Source of the DNA: Holophagaceae bacterium
Lineage (GTDB): Bacteria; Acidobacteriota; Holophagae; Holophagales; Holophagaceae
Assembly: GCA_025357545.1 (NCBI GenBank)
Contig: JANXPB010000165.1
Location: forward strand, 1 to 63,984
DNA: 63,984 bases
Direction of reading: 5' to 3'
Shown here: positions 33,535-41,833 of the stretch, piece after piece
How the letters are laid out: every line of letters starts with the position of its first letter
How positions within the stretch are numbered: position 1 is the first letter of the stretch
Program-made: the position numbers and the translations under genes
Notes under the pieces: model-generated
The model's input: the letters and a program-made list of their open reading frames with translations, nothing else
Databases searched by the model: none
Told to the model about the DNA's origin: nothing

Positions 33535-34536
33535 ATGATCGAAGTCCTCATCGTCACGGGTCCCTTGGGCGCTGGCAAGACCACGGCGGTGAATCGCCTG
33601 CTGAAAGGCGCCCTCGAACACCATTTCCGGGTGGCGGTGCTCATCAATGAATTCGGCTCCGTGAGTGTGGATGGCGCCCTCGTGGATGTGGCGCTGCCCG
33701 AATTGGCCGGCATCGAAAATCTCATCAACGGCTGCGTCTGCTGCAGTCTCCGGGATGACGTTGTGGCAGCCCTGGCGGCCTGGTGCGACCTGCCGGAAGA
33801 CCTGCGGCCCCAACGGGTGGTGATGGAGACCACGGGCCTCGCGGATCCCACCGACCTGTTGGATCTGGAATTGGATCCCGCGCTGCAAGGGCGGTTGCGC
33901 CTGGCGGGCTGCCTCACCCTGGTGTCCTGCCTCACGCCGGTGCAGCACCTGACGCAGCGGGAGCTGCTGCGCCGGCAGGTGGCGCTGGCCAGCCTGATCC
34001 ACATCAGCAAGACCGACCTGGATCCCTCTTTGGCCTTCGCCTGGGAAGCGGAGATCCGCCACGCCTTACCCTACCTGCCGCTCGTCCAGACCCGGCAGGG
34101 CGAGACTCCGGCCGACGCCCCCGATCCCTGGAAGGGAGACCTGCGCCCACTACCCGAAGGCTGGGTTGCCGCTGAGGGGGCCAGTTTTGCGGCGGCCCGG
34201 TCCCTCACCCTGCACTGGGACCACCCCATCGATCCCTCGGCGCTGGAAACACTGTTCCAGCTCTCCCCACCGGGTGGCGAACTGCTCCGTGCGAAGGGCG
34301 TTTGCAGTTTCGACGGCTGGCCCGCCCGCCAGGATGGCAGCGACCGTTGGGCTTTCCAGGTGGCGGATGGGCGGCTCGAAGTGACGCCCATGCCTGCCAA
34401 GGGTGCAGGCCCTTCCGCCGACTCGGTCGCGGTGATCATCGGCATCGACCTGGATGTTCCGGCGTGGAAGCAGGCCCTGCGCAACCTGGAGCGAGCCCCG
34501 ACGGGCAGCCGCAGGAAAGCGGCGCTCAAACCGTGA
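33535..34536 (+). CDS. G3E-family (CobW/YeiR/ZNG1-like) GTPase
   Basis: A 333-residue metal-chaperone-type GTPase. The P-loop is VTGPLGAGKTTAVNRLL, the G3E Glu is in INEFGSVSVDG, and the metal motif is NGCVCCSLRDD (CxCC). VVMETTGLADPTDLL and a base-recognition-like ISKTDLD follow. The C-terminal CobW_C-type domain is present (~230-333). These proteins deliver metals such as Zn or Co to client enzymes. No Zur site or client is obvious nearby. ATG 33535 is used; ATG 33520 would overlap the divergent waaA. The stop overlaps the glycerate kinase GTG (GTGA). Confidence 0.9.
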   Translation: MIEVLIVTGPLGAGKTTAVNRLLKGALEHHFRVAVLINEFGSVSVDGALVDVALPELAGIENLINGCVCCSLRDDVVAALAAWCDLPEDLRPQRVVMETTGLADPTDLLDLELDPALQGRLRLAGCLTLVSCLTPVQHLTQRELLRRQVALASLIHISKTDLDPSLAFAWEAEIRHALPYLPLVQTRQGETPADAPDPWKGDLRPLPEGWVAAEGASFAAARSLTLHWDHPIDPSALETLFQLSPPGGELLRAKGVCSFDGWPARQDGSDRWAFQVADGRLEVTPMPAKGAGPSADSVAVIIGIDLDVPAWKQALRNLERAPTGSRRKAALKP

Positions 34537-35402
34537 AGCTGGTCTGCCCCACTGCCTTCAAGGGCACCTTCAGCCCCCTGGAGGCGGCGCGGCGGCTGGC
34601 GGGAACCGGAGACCGCTTGTTGCCCTTGAGTGATGGGGGCGATGGCTTTCTGGAGTGCCTCCAACTTGGTTTGGGCGGCACGTTGCTTTGGTTCAAAGTG
34701 GAGGATCCCTTTGGCCGCATGCGTGCCGTACCTGTACTGCAGTTGCCAGATGGCACCATAGCCATCGAGAGTGCGCAGGTGATCGGGTTGGCTTCCATCC
34801 CGGAACGGGATCCGGTCCGAGCCTCCAGCCGCGGCCTGGGCGAACTCATTGGGCAGCTCAGGCAAGCGCCGAAACTATGGATCGGTCTGGGCGGCAGTGC
34901 GACGGTGGACGGCGGGCGGGATTGGCCCTTGCTTCAACTTCCGCAGACCCTCGTGTTCTGCGATGTGCGGACCGACCTCAGGGAGGCAGTCCGGGTGTTT
35001 GGAGCCCAGAAGGGGGCCCGGCCGGAGGAACTCCCGGTGCTCCAAGAACGGTTGTGGTCCCTGGGACTCCCTGATGGTCCCTACACAGGCGCGGCGGGGG
35101 GTCTGGGGGCGAAACTTTTGGCGTTGGGCGCGGAACTAGCGGACGGCGCAGAAAAGGTACTCGACGTGCTCGGCTTCGAGGAGGCCTGCCGGGGCTGCGA
35201 GGCCGTGCTCACCGGCGAGGGCCGACTGGACGCTTCTTCCCTCGAAGGCAAGCTGCCTGTCGCCGTCGCCAAACGGGCGCGGGCTCTGGGCCTTCGAGTC
35301 CTGGGCCACTTCGGAAGCCAGGGGGTGGGATGGGAAGCCGCGGCCGCCTATTTCGACGAGGTGCGGTTGGGGCTCAACGACGGCTCTTCGGCAGCGGAGT
35401 GA
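34533..35402 (+). CDS. Glycerate kinase family protein, short form
   Basis: A 289-residue GarK/GlxK-type kinase that would phosphorylate D-glycerate. Signatures are LVCPTAFKGTFSPLEAA, LLPLSDGGDGFLECL, WIGLGGSATVDGGRDW, TGAAGGLGAKLLALGAEL and AVLTGEGRLDASSLEGKLPV. It is about 90 residues shorter than the usual ~375-380, with the segment between the central GGSA region and the AAGG motif compressed, so activity is uncertain. GTG at 34533 is coupled to the GTPase stop. The last 29 bases overlap the convergent Ser/Thr kinase gene. Confidence 0.85.
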   Translation: MKLVCPTAFKGTFSPLEAARRLAGTGDRLLPLSDGGDGFLECLQLGLGGTLLWFKVEDPFGRMRAVPVLQLPDGTIAIESAQVIGLASIPERDPVRASSRGLGELIGQLRQAPKLWIGLGGSATVDGGRDWPLLQLPQTLVFCDVRTDLREAVRVFGAQKGARPEELPVLQERLWSLGLPDGPYTGAAGGLGAKLLALGAELADGAEKVLDVLGFEEACRGCEAVLTGEGRLDASSLEGKLPVAVAKRARALGLRVLGHFGSQGVGWEAAAAYFDEVRLGLNDGSSAAE

Positions 35403-37110
35403 GGCGGACCACCTCCGGGAAGGGGAAGGTGGGATCCACCTCGGCCTCCCAGGGCAGGTAGCCATCATGGGTGATGCGGATGCGGTGGGCCCCTTCAGTG
35501 GGGATGCCCAAGCCTTGGAGGGGAGAAAGGCCCACGAGTTTGCCGTCCAGGAACACCTGGGCACCGGGGGGATCCGTGGCCACGGGGATGGTGTGGGGTG
35601 GAAGCTGCATTGCTACTTTGACCGAGACTTCACCAGGCTTGATCTGGTAGGTCTGGGATTCGTAGCCCGCCAATTCCAGTTTCAGCGCTGCCGCGCCCTC
35701 CTTCAATTCCACTTGGCTGAGCGGCGTCTCGCCGAGGATCTTGCCATCCAGGTAGACCGTTGCGCCCGAAGGCTCACTGCTGATTTCCATGGTGCGGATG
35801 AGTTTCTTGGAAGGGTTCAGGAAGTAGGCCCCGGCTCCAGCCACACCCAGCATAAGCAGAACGAGGAACGCCCAGAGCAGGCCACGGCCCCGTTTCACTG
35901 GAACCTGATCGGGCCTCTGGACCGGCTGCGTGGCAAAGGTGTCCTGGATGTCCAACGCATCGAAGGCCGGTCGAGTCAGGTCCTCGTTGCCGGCATCGTT
36001 CGAGTTCATCTGCGCCAGGAGTTCCGAAGCCGTCTGAAGCTCGGGCTCGGGCAGCGGCTCCCCCAACTCCTCGATGGGTTCCACGTGCACGCCCAGCTGG
36101 GTTTTGTGGGAGTCGATGGGCGGTGGTTCCATGGCTCCTGAATCCGCCAACACCGTGGAGATGAGCGCTTGGGAATCCGTGGCTGGCCCCGGCAGGGGTG
36201 CCACGGGAGAAGTGGACCCCACCGGCGGGGTCATCGGAAAATTGAAAGTGCCAGTGGTGACCCGGTCGTTGTCCAGGTTGTCCAGCAGCTTGGCCTTCTG
36301 GTCCGAGGCGATGGGGGCTGCGCTGATGAGTGCCCACATGAACCCCGGCAGGTCCTGGTAGCGCTGCAGAGGATCCTTGGCCAGAGCCCGCAGGAACACG
36401 CCCTGCAGGTCCGGATGCAAGGTATCGGGTAATTTAGGTGCCTCGTGCACAATTCGGTAGAGTGTCGTCCCAACGCTGGTGCCCTGATAAGGCAGGCAAC
36501 CGGTGAAGACCTCGAAGGCCGTAACCGCGAAGGCATAGCGGTCCGTCGCAGGCAACGGTTCGCCCCCCACGAGCAGTTCCGGCGCGGTGTAAGAGGGTGT
36601 GCCGAAGACCATTCCGGCCGCCGTAAGTCGCGACTGGTCGCCCCGAGCGATGCCGAAATCCATGAGCTTCAGCCGGCCCTCCAGGCTCACCAGCATGTTC
36701 TCCGGCTTGATATCCCGGTGGATGATCCCCGCGATCTCCGCCGCCTGCAGCGCCGCCATTCCCTGCAGCAACAGCCGCAGCCCCACGTCCATGGGGAGAT
36801 TCTCCTTGATGAGATGGGCCAAGCTCGCGCCCTGGACGTATTCCATCGCCAGGAAGGGCCCCATCTCGTTGTCCACGCCCACGTCGTAGACCGTGATGAT
36901 GTTCGGATGGTTCAGCCTGGCGCTGATCTCCGCTTCGCGCTTGAAGCGCTCCATGGTGTTGGAGACATCCTCGCCATTGTCGCGCATGGTCTTGACCGCG
37001 ACCGAGCGTTTGAGCAAGGGATCCAGGGCCAGATAGACCACGCCCATGGCCCCGCGCCCCAGCACGCACTGAACTTCATAGCGGCCAATTTTTTCGGGAT
37101 CGAGGGACAT
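35374..37110 (-). CDS. Membrane Ser/Thr protein kinase with PEGA repeats
   Basis: A 578-residue protein. Residues ~10-265 are a Hanks-type kinase: Gly loop LGRGAMGVVYLA, catalytic Lys in VAVKTM, HRDIKPENML, DFGIARGD and GTPSYTAPELL. A Pro/Ser/Glu-rich juxtamembrane linker follows (~285-400), including SHKTQLGVHVEP. One transmembrane helix (~410-430, LLWAFLVLLMLGVAGAGAYF) and two PEGA domains (SSEPSGATVYLDGKILGETP, ATDPPGAQVFLDGKLVG) end it, likely extracytoplasmic. Substrates are unknown. It converges on and overlaps the glycerate kinase gene, and diverges from the ABC-F gene. Confidence 0.95.
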   Translation of the reverse strand: MSLDPEKIGRYEVQCVLGRGAMGVVYLALDPLLKRSVAVKTMRDNGEDVSNTMERFKREAEISARLNHPNIITVYDVGVDNEMGPFLAMEYVQGASLAHLIKENLPMDVGLRLLLQGMAALQAAEIAGIIHRDIKPENMLVSLEGRLKLMDFGIARGDQSRLTAAGMVFGTPSYTAPELLVGGEPLPATDRYAFAVTAFEVFTGCLPYQGTSVGTTLYRIVHEAPKLPDTLHPDLQGVFLRALAKDPLQRYQDLPGFMWALISAAPIASDQKAKLLDNLDNDRVTTGTFNFPMTPPVGSTSPVAPLPGPATDSQALISTVLADSGAMEPPPIDSHKTQLGVHVEPIEELGEPLPEPELQTASELLAQMNSNDAGNEDLTRPAFDALDIQDTFATQPVQRPDQVPVKRGRGLLWAFLVLLMLGVAGAGAYFLNPSKKLIRTMEISSEPSGATVYLDGKILGETPLSQVELKEGAAALKLELAGYESQTYQIKPGEVSVKVAMQLPPHTIPVATDPPGAQVFLDGKLVGLSPLQGLGIPTEGAHRIRITHDGYLPWEAEVDPTFPFPEVVRLTPLPKSRR

Positions 37111-37295
37111 GGTTCTGAAGGAATCCGGGGAAGACCTAAGGGCGCGTTAGGGAATGGAAGGTCCAGTATTGCAAAAAAACTAGCCCTTGGGCGGAAGCAC
37201 TCGCGAGTCCCCCTGACAAAAGGCTCCAGGCAAGGCGGGCATCGCGTTAACCTTGAGGGTTCGGGCCGGAACCACCGCCCGCCTTTGGGGAAACC

Positions 37296-38891
37296 ATGCT
37301 TGGCGTCCAAAACGTGACCATGCGCTACGGCGCGAAAATCCTGTTCGAGAACGTGAACACCGCGTTCAATTCCGGCAACCGCTACGGCCTGACCGGACCC
37401 AACGGCGCCGGGAAGACGACCTTCATGAGGATCCTCGCCGGGGAACTGGAGCAGCAGACCGGCCTGGTTCAGCGGCCGCGCAAGATGGGCATCCTGCGCC
37501 AGGATCAGTTCGCCTTCGACCAGTTCCGGGTCATCGACACGGTCATCATGGGCAACAAGGGCCTCTGGAGTGCCCTCGAGGAGCGTGATCGCATCTACGA
37601 GAAAGAAGAGATGACCGACGCTGACGGCATGCGCCTGGGGGAACTGGAAGGCACCGTGGGGGACGAGGACGGTTACACGGCCGAAGCCGATGCGGCCATC
37701 CTGCTGGACGGCCTGGACATCCCCGAATCTCTGCATGAGCGCAGGATGAGCGAGTTGCAGGGCGGCCAGAAAATGCGTGTGCTGCTGGCCCAGGCCCTCT
37801 TCGGCCATCCCCAGGCCCTGCTCCTGGACGAACCCACCAACCATCTCGACCTGGAATCCATTCACTGGCTGAAGGAATTCCTCTGCAACTACGACGGCAC
37901 GGTGATCACCATCTCCCACGACCGCCATTTCCTCAACGCCGTCTGCACCCATATCGCCGACATCGACTACCAGACGATCATCCAGTACACCGGCGGCTAT
38001 GACGACATGGTGATGGCCAAGACCCAACTGCGCTCGCGCATCGAGTCGGACAACGAGCAGCGGGAAAAGAAGGTCGCGCAGCTCAACGAATTCATCGCGC
38101 GCTTCGCGGCGGGCACGCGTTCCAGCCAGGTGAACAGCCGCCGGAAAGAAGTCGAGCGCCTGGCCCCCAGCGAGCTGTCGCGTTCGAACATCCAACGGCC
38201 CTTCATCAAGTTCGACCAGAAGCGGCCCAGCGGGAAGCACACCCTGGAATTCGACAAAATCAGGAAGGGCTATGATGGCGTCGATGTCATTAACGGCTTC
38301 TCCGGGACTATCCAGCGTGGCGAAAAAGTGGCCATCATGGGTCGCAATGGCGTGGGCAAATCATCGCTGCTGAATGCGCTGCTGGACGGCGCGCCCGGAG
38401 TCACGGAACCCTACGTCAGGCTGGATGGCGGCACCGTCCGTTGGGGCCATGAGGCCAGCGTGGGCTATTTCGCCCAGGACTTCCGGGAATCCATCCCCAC
38501 CGGGTGGACCATGGTGGATTGGCTGCGCCAATTCGATCCCGATGCAACCGTGGAGCAGATCCGCGGCGTGCTGGGCCAGATGCTTTTCCGCGGCGAAGAA
38601 GGCACAAAGAAGACCGAAGTGCTGTCCGGCGGCGAAGCTTGCCGCTTGATGTTCTGCAAACTGATGCTGCAGAAGCCCAATGTGCTGGTACTGGACGAGC
38701 CCACCAACCACCTGGACCTGGAAGCCGTGGTGGCTCTCAACATGGCGCTGCAGAAATTCGATGGCACCGTTCTCCTGGTCACCCACGACGAGGATCTGAT
38801 CGACGAGGTTGCCACCCGCATCTGGCACTTTGATGGCGAGAAGATCGAGGACTTCCACGGCGTCTACGAGGAGTACCTCGCGAAGGCTTGA
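37296..38891 (+). CDS. ABC-F family ATPase (YbiT-like)
   Basis: A 531-residue soluble protein with two ABC ATPase domains. Domain 1 has TGPNGAGKTT, SELQGGQKMRVLLAQAL and LLLDEPTNHLDLESIHW. Domain 2 has MGRNGVGKSS, EVLSGGEACRLMFCKLML and LVLDEPTNHLDLEAVVAL. The linker between them (about residues 235-315) is charged, as in ABC-F translation factors. The length and single-repeat linkers resemble E. coli YbiT (530 aa). It probably acts on ribosomes. A strong terminator follows the stop. Confidence 0.93.
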   Translation: MLGVQNVTMRYGAKILFENVNTAFNSGNRYGLTGPNGAGKTTFMRILAGELEQQTGLVQRPRKMGILRQDQFAFDQFRVIDTVIMGNKGLWSALEERDRIYEKEEMTDADGMRLGELEGTVGDEDGYTAEADAAILLDGLDIPESLHERRMSELQGGQKMRVLLAQALFGHPQALLLDEPTNHLDLESIHWLKEFLCNYDGTVITISHDRHFLNAVCTHIADIDYQTIIQYTGGYDDMVMAKTQLRSRIESDNEQREKKVAQLNEFIARFAAGTRSSQVNSRRKEVERLAPSELSRSNIQRPFIKFDQKRPSGKHTLEFDKIRKGYDGVDVINGFSGTIQRGEKVAIMGRNGVGKSSLLNALLDGAPGVTEPYVRLDGGTVRWGHEASVGYFAQDFRESIPTGWTMVDWLRQFDPDATVEQIRGVLGQMLFRGEEGTKKTEVLSGGEACRLMFCKLMLQKPNVLVLDEPTNHLDLEAVVALNMALQKFDGTVLLVTHDEDLIDEVATRIWHFDGEKIEDFHGVYEEYLAKA

Positions 38892-38936
38892 GCCGACCCA
38901 CGCAGCTAGCCAACCCCTAGCCAGCCCATGGAAACG

Positions 38937-38974
38937 CCATAGAAAAGGGCCCCGCGAGGGGCCCTTTTCTATGG
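38937..38974. terminator. Bidirectional intrinsic terminator
   Basis: A perfect 17-bp stem (38937-38953 with 38958-38974) has a GCGA loop and symmetrical AAAA and TTTT tracts in the arms. It lies between the convergent ABC-F and OmpA-family genes and can serve both. Confidence 0.9.
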
Positions 38975-38984
38975 CTCGGAAGAG

Positions 38985-40379
38985 CTACTTCTTCTTCTTT
39001 TTGTGGACCTTCGGGGCGTCAGCCTTCGGCGCATCAGCAGCGGCGGCATCAGCAGCCTTGGCCTTCCTGCGGGGACCACCGGTGCGGCTGTAGTCAGGTG
39101 CGGTCTCGGTCTTGCCGGTGACACGGAACTTGGAGCCGTCCTTGAAAGTCACATCCGTGCGGCGGTTCATGGCACGGCCTTCGGTCGTGTTGTTGTCGCC
39201 GATGGGTTCGTCGAAGGCATGGCCTTCGATCTTGGCTGCATCCAGGTTCATGCCGTGCTCTTTCAGCATGTGGGCCACGTGCTGGGCGCGCTTCAAGGAA
39301 AGTTCCTCGTTCCACTTGCGGGAACCACGGCTGTCCGTGTGGCCGATGACGGAAGTGACGTTCGGGTCAACCACGCTCTTGTATTTCTCGACCCAGCCCA
39401 TCACTGCGGTGGCAGCGGCCTGGGTGGGGACGAACTTGTTGGTGCCGAAATGCACGGTGAGGGTCTGCACGTCCACCATCGGGGCGGACGGCGCTTCAAC
39501 GGGCTTGGCCTGGGTGGTCTCGGTGACGGGAGCGGGCGTCGGCTCAGCAGGGGTCGGTTTGGTCTCGACCACCGGGGCCGGGGCGGGAGCCTCTTCCTTG
39601 GCCGGCACGGGGGCCATGGCCATGGGCTTGGCGCAGCTGCTGTGGCCGAAGCGGATACCGCCGATGAGGGCCACCTGGAAAGTGGGGAAATGGCCGCGGG
39701 TCAGGCTCTCAGGGCCCTGAACACGCGATCGGAAACCGGCGGGGAAGGTGTTGGTCAACACGACCAAGTCCTGATAGTAGTTCTGGTCATTAACTTGAAC
39801 CTTGCCGAGGGCGCCGGCGACTTCCAAGCCCAGGAAGGGCTGGGCAGACTTGCCATCGTCCCAGACATAACGCACCATGCCGCGGGCCCAGGGGCGCCAG
39901 GCCTTGTCTTCTGTGGGGGTGCCGGCTGGTCCGGTGGCGCGCATGGAATCGAAGCGTTCGTCTACGCCCACGCCCCACTCCCAGCGGCGGCGAGGTTCAT
40001 TGGTGCCGAAGCGGGCCATGACGCCAACTTCAGCCTGGGAACGATGTTTCAGGTCGAAGGGGGCCTTCTGGCCGTATTTGATGGTGACGTCGCTCGGAGC
40101 GCGATAGCCCGCGGAAAAGAGCACCGAGCCCCAGGAGGTGCAGATCGGGTCGATGGCGAAGCGCACTCCGAAACCCACGCTCGGATCAGCCCCGGCTTTG
40201 AAGCTCCCGAGAGGGCCCTGCACCGAATGGCTGTCGTAACTCATCTGGTCGAGTTGCAACTGGACTTCCCAAGGCCAGCCCTTGGAGGGTGCCTGAGAAC
40301 CGGTGTCACCCAAGCCCGGAGCAGCGAAAAGGCCAACCGAGGCACCAAGGGGTAGAATCCAACGCGTGAGTGACGCCAT
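38985..40379 (-). CDS. OmpA-family outer membrane protein
   Basis: A 464-residue outer-membrane protein. A signal peptide is followed by a beta-barrel-like N-terminal domain (~25-245; VGFGVRFAIDP, FSAGYRAPSDV). A Pro/Ala/Glu/Thr linker comes next (~250-300). An OmpA/Pal peptidoglycan-binding domain follows (~305-425; VHFGTNKFVPTQ, VIGHTDSRGSRKWNEELSLK and NRRTDVTF). The C-terminus is low-complexity with Ala/Asp/Lys repeats and a final KKKKK. GGAGG lies five bases before the ATG, and a good promoter lies upstream. Likely an abundant porin or structural anchor. Confidence 0.9.
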   Translation of the reverse strand: MASLTRWILPLGASVGLFAAPGLGDTGSQAPSKGWPWEVQLQLDQMSYDSHSVQGPLGSFKAGADPSVGFGVRFAIDPICTSWGSVLFSAGYRAPSDVTIKYGQKAPFDLKHRSQAEVGVMARFGTNEPRRRWEWGVGVDERFDSMRATGPAGTPTEDKAWRPWARGMVRYVWDDGKSAQPFLGLEVAGALGKVQVNDQNYYQDLVVLTNTFPAGFRSRVQGPESLTRGHFPTFQVALIGGIRFGHSSCAKPMAMAPVPAKEEAPAPAPVVETKPTPAEPTPAPVTETTQAKPVEAPSAPMVDVQTLTVHFGTNKFVPTQAAATAVMGWVEKYKSVVDPNVTSVIGHTDSRGSRKWNEELSLKRAQHVAHMLKEHGMNLDAAKIEGHAFDEPIGDNNTTEGRAMNRRTDVTFKDGSKFRVTGKTETAPDYSRTGGPRRKAKAADAAAADAPKADAPKVHKKKKK

Positions 40380-40759
40380 GCCAAACCTCCATCATTTTGA
40401 CTTCATGACCCTGAGCATAGCTCCGTGCCGCGATGGGAACAAGGGTTTCCGAAAAAAACTTCCCGGCCGACCAAAGCATCGGAGTTCAACAATTCCAGGC
40501 CAGCAAAAGCACCATACAACTCAAGGTTCGCCCTTGAATCAAGCGAAAACCCATCTGGTTCAAAAATCCGTACCCCAGGGAATTTTCTCTGTGATTTCAC
40601 GCTCTGGGCGGATTTTTGCACGATTCCGTCCGAATCCATCTGTATCACTGGAATTCGAACGAGCATTGACCTCCAACCACCGCACCAACCCTCTCAGGCT
40701 GCCTTAAAGACTGACCCGCGTTGGATTCCGACAGGACTCATGAGAGAATTCCGGCTCGG
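40380..40759. other. Intergenic region upstream of OmpA gene and tRNA
   Basis: A 380-base stretch that is visibly poorer in GC than its surroundings. It holds the OmpA-gene promoter on the minus strand near 40414-40442 and must hold the tRNA promoter on the plus strand, for which I see no convincing hexamers. No credible gene is seen. Confidence 0.6.
40414..40442 (-). promoter_or_regulatory. Probable sigma-70-type promoter of the OmpA-family gene
   Basis: On the minus strand TTGTTC (40442-40437) and TATGCT (40419-40414) are separated by exactly 17 bases. The predicted start of transcription lies about 28 bases before the ATG, leaving a short leader that contains GGAGG. Confidence 0.55.
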
Positions 40760-40833
40760 GATCCCGTAGCTCAGCTGGATAGAGCGTCTCCCTCCTAAGG
40801 AGAAGGTCGCGCGTTCAAATCGCGCCGGGGTCA
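40760..40833 (+). tRNA. tRNA-Arg (anticodon CCT)
   Basis: It folds as a full cloverleaf. The acceptor GATCCCG pairs with CGGGGTC, the D arm is GCTC/GAGC, the anticodon stem is TCTCC/GGAGA with loop CTCCTAA (anticodon CCT), and the T arm is GCGCG/CGCGC with TTCAAAT. The discriminator is A. The 3' CCA is not encoded. It reads AGG codons. Confidence 0.96.
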
Positions 40834-40877
40834 CTCTTTGTCTTCGTCTGTTTCCTGTTCGGGACTACCCCCCGATC

Positions 40878-40933
40878 GGACAGCGCACTGCGCTGTCCTT
40901 CCACTCCTCGCTTCGCTCGGTCGCGGAGGGGGG
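40878..40933. repeat. REP-like palindromic sequence after tRNA
   Basis: A perfect palindromic hairpin GGACAGCG (40878-40885) / CGCTGTCC (40891-40898) is followed by the GC-rich block CCTCGCTTCGCTCGGTCGCG. This is typical in style of intergenic REP-like elements next to tRNAs. It could terminate the tRNA transcript. Only one copy is in the window, so repeat status is inferred from style. Confidence 0.4.
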
Positions 40934-40935
40934 CT

Positions 40936-41331
40936 TCAGGCTTCAGGGTGGGTTGGGCTGGTCGTTGACTTGGACTCTACGACGAGCGTGCGGCCATCCT
41001 CGGGGGGCCTTGGCGTCACGTCCCTGGGGGCCGGAGTTTCGGGCGTGGGAGCCTGGGTGTGCAGGCTCCTGCTCGCGATCGCGAGAGCGATGGTCCAGGT
41101 GGGCGCCAGGTCCATGACCGGAATGACCTTCACGATCACCGAAGGCAGAAAGGTCCAATGCCAGCCCACCAGCATCCAGAGCAAGGCCATGGCGAGGAAA
41201 TCGAGGCCATCAGCCACAGGCGAGACGCCGCCCTCGATGGTGGCGGGGAAAAAGAGCACCTGCAGCGCATCCATGCCTACGGCCACCACCCAGGCGGCCT
41301 TGAGGCGAAGAGGTGAAACCTGGTCACGCAT
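40936..41331 (-). CDS. Small membrane protein, hypothetical
   Basis: A 131-residue protein. About three hydrophobic segments occupy residues 12-90 (AAWVVAVGMDALQVLFFPA, LAMALLWMLVGWHWTFLP, PTWTIALAIAS), followed by a Pro/Thr-rich hydrophilic tail. The ATG overlaps the deaminase stop (TGATG), so it is translationally coupled to that gene. Family not recognised with certainty. Confidence 0.65.
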   Translation of the reverse strand: MRDQVSPLRLKAAWVVAVGMDALQVLFFPATIEGGVSPVADGLDFLAMALLWMLVGWHWTFLPSVIVKVIPVMDLAPTWTIALAIASRSLHTQAPTPETPAPRDVTPRPPEDGRTLVVESKSTTSPTHPEA

Positions 41332-41774
41332 CAGATCGCCAACTGTTCCCAGGCCACGTTGAAATGCTCGAGGATGCCCTGGCGCTCCCGCCGCTCCTGG
41401 TCGCCGATGCTGGTATAGGCCTTCGCGAACACCACCCGGCGCACGCCCCGGCGCACCAGGGCCCGGGCGCAGGTCAGGCAGGGCTCATGGGTCACGTAGG
41501 CGGTGGCCACAGGGCCATCGCAGAACCCCAACGCATTTTCCTCGGCATGGCTGGTATGCAGGCACCGCGTGGTCTCGTTGCAGGTCTCCGGGGTGCAATG
41601 GCCCATGCCTGGCAGCGCGCCATTGAACCCCGCCGCGGCGATGCCGCCGTCCGCACGCAGCAGCACCGTGCCGACCTTGAGCCGGCAGCAGGTCCCCAGG
41701 CGGCTCAACTCTTGGGCCATGCGCAGGAACACTTCGTCTTTGAGGACTGAACGGGGGGAGGCATTTGCGGTCAT
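41331..41774 (-). CDS. Deoxycytidylate (dCMP) deaminase family protein
   Basis: A 147-residue zinc deaminase. The zinc site is TSHAEENAL (HAE) plus THEPCLTCARALV (PCxxC). A second Cys/His cluster (GHCTPETCNETTRCLHTSHAE) matches ComEB/dCMP-deaminase-like proteins. It converts dCMP to dUMP for dTTP synthesis. It is the first gene of a coupled pair with a small membrane protein. Confidence 0.92.
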   Translation of the reverse strand: MTANASPRSVLKDEVFLRMAQELSRLGTCCRLKVGTVLLRADGGIAAAGFNGALPGMGHCTPETCNETTRCLHTSHAEENALGFCDGPVATAYVTHEPCLTCARALVRRGVRRVVFAKAYTSIGDQERRERQGILEHFNVAWEQLAI

Positions 41775-41833
41775 CTGTGGCTTCCAGAAAGTACCATCCT
41801 ACCGGACTCCTTAATTGCCCTGCCTGGCTCGGC

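Noticed and set aside
33529-34062. Upstream extension of the waaA frame
   Set aside because: It is antisense to the G3E GTPase P-loop region. The Kdo transferase membrane anchor begins at 33528.
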